Assembly (NCBI RefSeq): GCF_018127965.1
Contig: NZ_CP072350.1
Span: 806,001 to 870,000 of the forward strand
From: Prevotella melaninogenica
Lineage (GTDB): Bacteria > Bacteroidota > Bacteroidia > Bacteroidales > Bacteroidaceae
Direction: 5' to 3'
DNA length: 64,000 bases
This document shows positions 61,860-64,000 of this stretch, one piece after another. The notes under the pieces were generated by a model. The model was not told the DNA's origin and ran no database searches. It saw only the letters and a program-made list of their open reading frames with translations. The translations under genes and the position numbers were made by a program. Every line of letters begins with the position of its first letter. Within the stretch, counting starts at the first letter, position 1.

Positions 61860-64000
61860 ATGAAGATTTCATACAAATGGCTAAAGGAATACGTTGATTT
61901 CAATCTTAGTCCAGAAGAGATTGCAGTTGCGCTCACTTCCATAGGTTTGGAGGTAGGTTCACTGGACGAGGTTGAAACGATACGTGGTGGATTAAAGGGT
62001 TTATATGTTGGTAAGGTGCTTACTTGCGAGGCACATCCAAACTCTGATCACCTTCACGTAACAACCGTTGACCTTGGCAAGGGAGAACCACAGCAGATTG
62101 TATGTGGCGCACCGAATGTTGCAGCAGGACAGAAGGTTATCGTTGCTGACTTAGGTTGTGTACTCTATGATGGCGACAATGAGTTTACTATCAAGAGAAG
62201 TAAGCTGCGTGGTGTAGAAAGTCTTGGTATGATTTGTGCCGAGGATGAGATTGGTGTTGGTACTGCTCACGATGGTATCATTGTGTTGCCAGAGGATGCA
62301 CCAGTAGGTCAGCCAGCATCAGAGTATTACCAATTAGACAGTGATTGGCTGATTGACATAGACATCACTGCTAATCGTGCAGATGCGTTAAGTCATTATG
62401 GTGTAGCTCGCGACCTCTATGCATGGTTGACACAGAATGGTTATGAGACTTCGCTGCATCGCCCATCTTGTGATGCATTTAAGGTTGACAATCATGACCT
62501 TCCTATTGATGTGACAATTGAGAATACTGATGCTTGCCGTCGTTATGCTTGTTTGAGCATTACTGATTGTGAGGTAAAGGAAAGTCCACAATGGTTGAAG
62601 GACAAACTGAATATTATCGGTTTGCGTCCAATCAATAATATCGTTGACATTACCAACTATATCATGATGGCTTATGGTCAGCCTATGCACTGTTTTGATG
62701 CAGACATGGTTAAGGGTCATCATATCATCGTTAAGGATAAGAACGAGGGAAAGAAGTTCGTTACTTTGGATGGTGAAGAGCATATACTTGGTGAGCACGA
62801 CCTCGCTATCTGCAATGAGGAAGACCCTATGTGTATTGCAGGTGTCTTCGGTGGAAAGGGTAGTGGAACTTACGAAACGACAAAAAATGTAGTTCTGGAG
62901 AGTGCTTACTTCCACCCAACATGGATTCGTAAGAGTGCTCGTCGTCATGGTCTTTCAACTGATGCCAGCTTCCGTTTTGAGCGTGGTATTGATCCAAATG
63001 GCGTCATCTATGCGCTGAAGCAGGCTGCAATCCTTTGTAAGGAACTTGCAGGTGGTAAGGTAAGTATGGAGATTCGTGATGAGTATCCAACTAAGATGGA
63101 AGGCTTCCCAGTTCGTTTGAACTACGAGTATTGCGACCGTCTTATCGGTAAGAAGCTCGGTAATGAGACGATTAAGCGTATTGCTGAAAGCCTTGAAATG
63201 AAGGTCGAGAAGGAAGATGCAGAGGGACTCAATCTCCTCGTTCCTCCTTATCGTGTTGATGTACAACGTCCTTGTGATGTTGTTGAAGACATCCTTCGTA
63301 TCTATGGATATAATAATGTAGAGATTCCTACAGAGTTGAAGTCTTCATTGACAATCGCAGAAGAGGCTGACAAGAACTATCACTGTGAGAACATCATCGG
63401 TGAGCAGTTAGTAGGTGCTGGCTTCTCAGAGATAATGAACAATTCGCTCACAAAGAGTTCTTACTATGAGGAGACAGGCCTTAATGCTTATCCTTGGGAG
63501 GAGACTGTAAAGGTGATGAATCCACTTTCAGCAGACTTGGGTGTGATGCGTCAGACCCTTCTCTTTGGTGGTTTGGAGAGCATTGTACGTAATGTAAATC
63601 GTAAGGCACAGAATCTCCGCTTCTTTGAAGTAGGTAATGTCTACAAGTTCAATAAGGAAAAGTGGTCAGAGGAAAGTCCAGTTAAGGCTTATAGTCAGGA
63701 TTATCACATGGCATTGTGGGTGACAGGTAAGCGTGTACAAGGTTCATGGGCACATCCTGATGAGGAAAGTACATTCTATGAACTAAAGGCATACGTAGAG
63801 AATATTCTTCGTCGTATCGGCATTGCACAGGGCTTGCTCGTTAGCGAAAAGTCTGATAACAACGTCTTTGTTAAGGCGATAGCACTGAAGACACGTGCAG
63901 GTAAGGTACTCGTTGAGATGGGTATTCTCAGCCACAAACTGTTGAAGAGTTTCAATATTGACCAGAAGGTTTATTATGCAGAGTTGGATTGGGCTGGATT
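61860..64000 (+). CDS. pheT: Phenylalanyl-tRNA synthetase beta subunit, 5' part
   Basis: Open from the ATG at 61860 to the window end, 713 codons without a stop; the rest lies outside. MKISYKWLKEYVDFNLSPEEIA is the family start. Residues about 40-150 are the tRNA-binding domain (VGKVLTCEAHPNSDHLHVTTVDLG, GVESLGMICAEDEIG). The B3/B4 editing domain, with IDITANRADALSHYGVARDL nearby, and SARRHGLSTDASFRFERGID follow. Then B5 (DVQRPCDVVEDILRIYGYNN) and the catalytic-like region NPLSADLGVMRQTLL. It pairs with PheS to charge tRNA-Phe. It has its own promoter. Confidence 0.97.
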   Translation, partial: MKISYKWLKEYVDFNLSPEEIAVALTSIGLEVGSLDEVETIRGGLKGLYVGKVLTCEAHPNSDHLHVTTVDLGKGEPQQIVCGAPNVAAGQKVIVADLGCVLYDGDNEFTIKRSKLRGVESLGMICAEDEIGVGTAHDGIIVLPEDAPVGQPASEYYQLDSDWLIDIDITANRADALSHYGVARDLYAWLTQNGYETSLHRPSCDAFKVDNHDLPIDVTIENTDACRRYACLSITDCEVKESPQWLKDKLNIIGLRPINNIVDITNYIMMAYGQPMHCFDADMVKGHHIIVKDKNEGKKFVTLDGEEHILGEHDLAICNEEDPMCIAGVFGGKGSGTYETTKNVVLESAYFHPTWIRKSARRHGLSTDASFRFERGIDPNGVIYALKQAAILCKELAGGKVSMEIRDEYPTKMEGFPVRLNYEYCDRLIGKKLGNETIKRIAESLEMKVEKEDAEGLNLLVPPYRVDVQRPCDVVEDILRIYGYNNVEIPTELKSSLTIAEEADKNYHCENIIGEQLVGAGFSEIMNNSLTKSSYYEETGLNAYPWEETVKVMNPLSADLGVMRQTLLFGGLESIVRNVNRKAQNLRFFEVGNVYKFNKEKWSEESPVKAYSQDYHMALWVTGKRVQGSWAHPDEESTFYELKAYVENILRRIGIAQGLLVSEKSDNNVFVKAIALKTRAGKVLVEMGILSHKLLKSFNIDQKVYYAELDWAG

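Noticed and set aside
1..64000. tRNA or rRNA genes
   Set aside because: I looked for T-loop words such as GGTTCGAATCC with a matching acceptor stem and for rRNA core motifs and found none convincing; a tRNA search program would settle it.

Overview
The window looks like a chromosome segment of an AT-rich Bacteroidetes, most likely an oral-type Prevotella. The evidence is a Bacteroidetes-type (T6SSiii) secretion module, an RprX/RprY-like two-component pair, promoters of the TTTG-N19/20-TAnnTTTG type with almost no Shine-Dalgarno sequences, secreted sialidase and fucosidase genes, and SPNPSEGG-type palindromic repeats. The species call is an inference. No rRNA or tRNA gene was recognised.

Region 1 (1-13.5 kb) is an accessory T6SS island. 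It holds the tail of an unknown gene, a DUF4280 PAAR-like protein, VgrG, an unknown companion protein, and a PAAR-like transmembrane effector candidate split by an in-frame TAA. A small ORF and a candidate immunity protein follow. After an IS1634-like element come the sheath genes tssC and tssB on the other strand. Two orphan membrane genes come next, then an ISL3-family element that cut a small gene in two; both pieces remain, in compatible frames.

Region 2 (13.5-22.5 kb) is a host-glycan module. One strand carries, in transcription order, an AmpG-like MFS transporter, nagB, a NagB-like/PIG-L fusion with lost deaminase residues, a sialidase, and a DUF4091 glycosidase-like gene. The last two are joined across an A9 run that sits in the loop of a small hairpin. 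A GH29 alpha-L-fucosidase diverges from this operon.

Region 3 (22.5-61.5 kb) is mostly core genome. It has a LytTR regulator with a phosphodiester-glycosidase-like gene, a frameshifted DUF218 gene, pgk, queC, a SudA/SudB fusion with a repeat-derived linker, serS, an ftsK-lolA-like-DUF5687 operon, an exonuclease, an rRNA methyltransferase and tilS. It continues with a TonB-type outer-membrane protein, rprXY, the NAD operon nadBAC, an IS1595-family element with a perfect 8-bp target duplication, a secreted protein/peptide/lipoprotein trio, thrA, a doubly frameshifted FAD oxidoreductase and a neutral zinc metallopeptidase. Region 4 is the start of pheT, which runs off the window.

The most unusual signal is in the intergenic DNA. 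Three unrelated sequence families occur as short arrays with the same period of about 22 bp (two helical turns): GCAC-N5-GTGC units at five loci, CGCCCTTTTG units at four, and TTTCRYGAAA units at three. All lie outside intact genes. A second pattern is four single-base deficits, at or beside short base runs, each breaking a gene at one point. They could be real slippage or sequencing errors.
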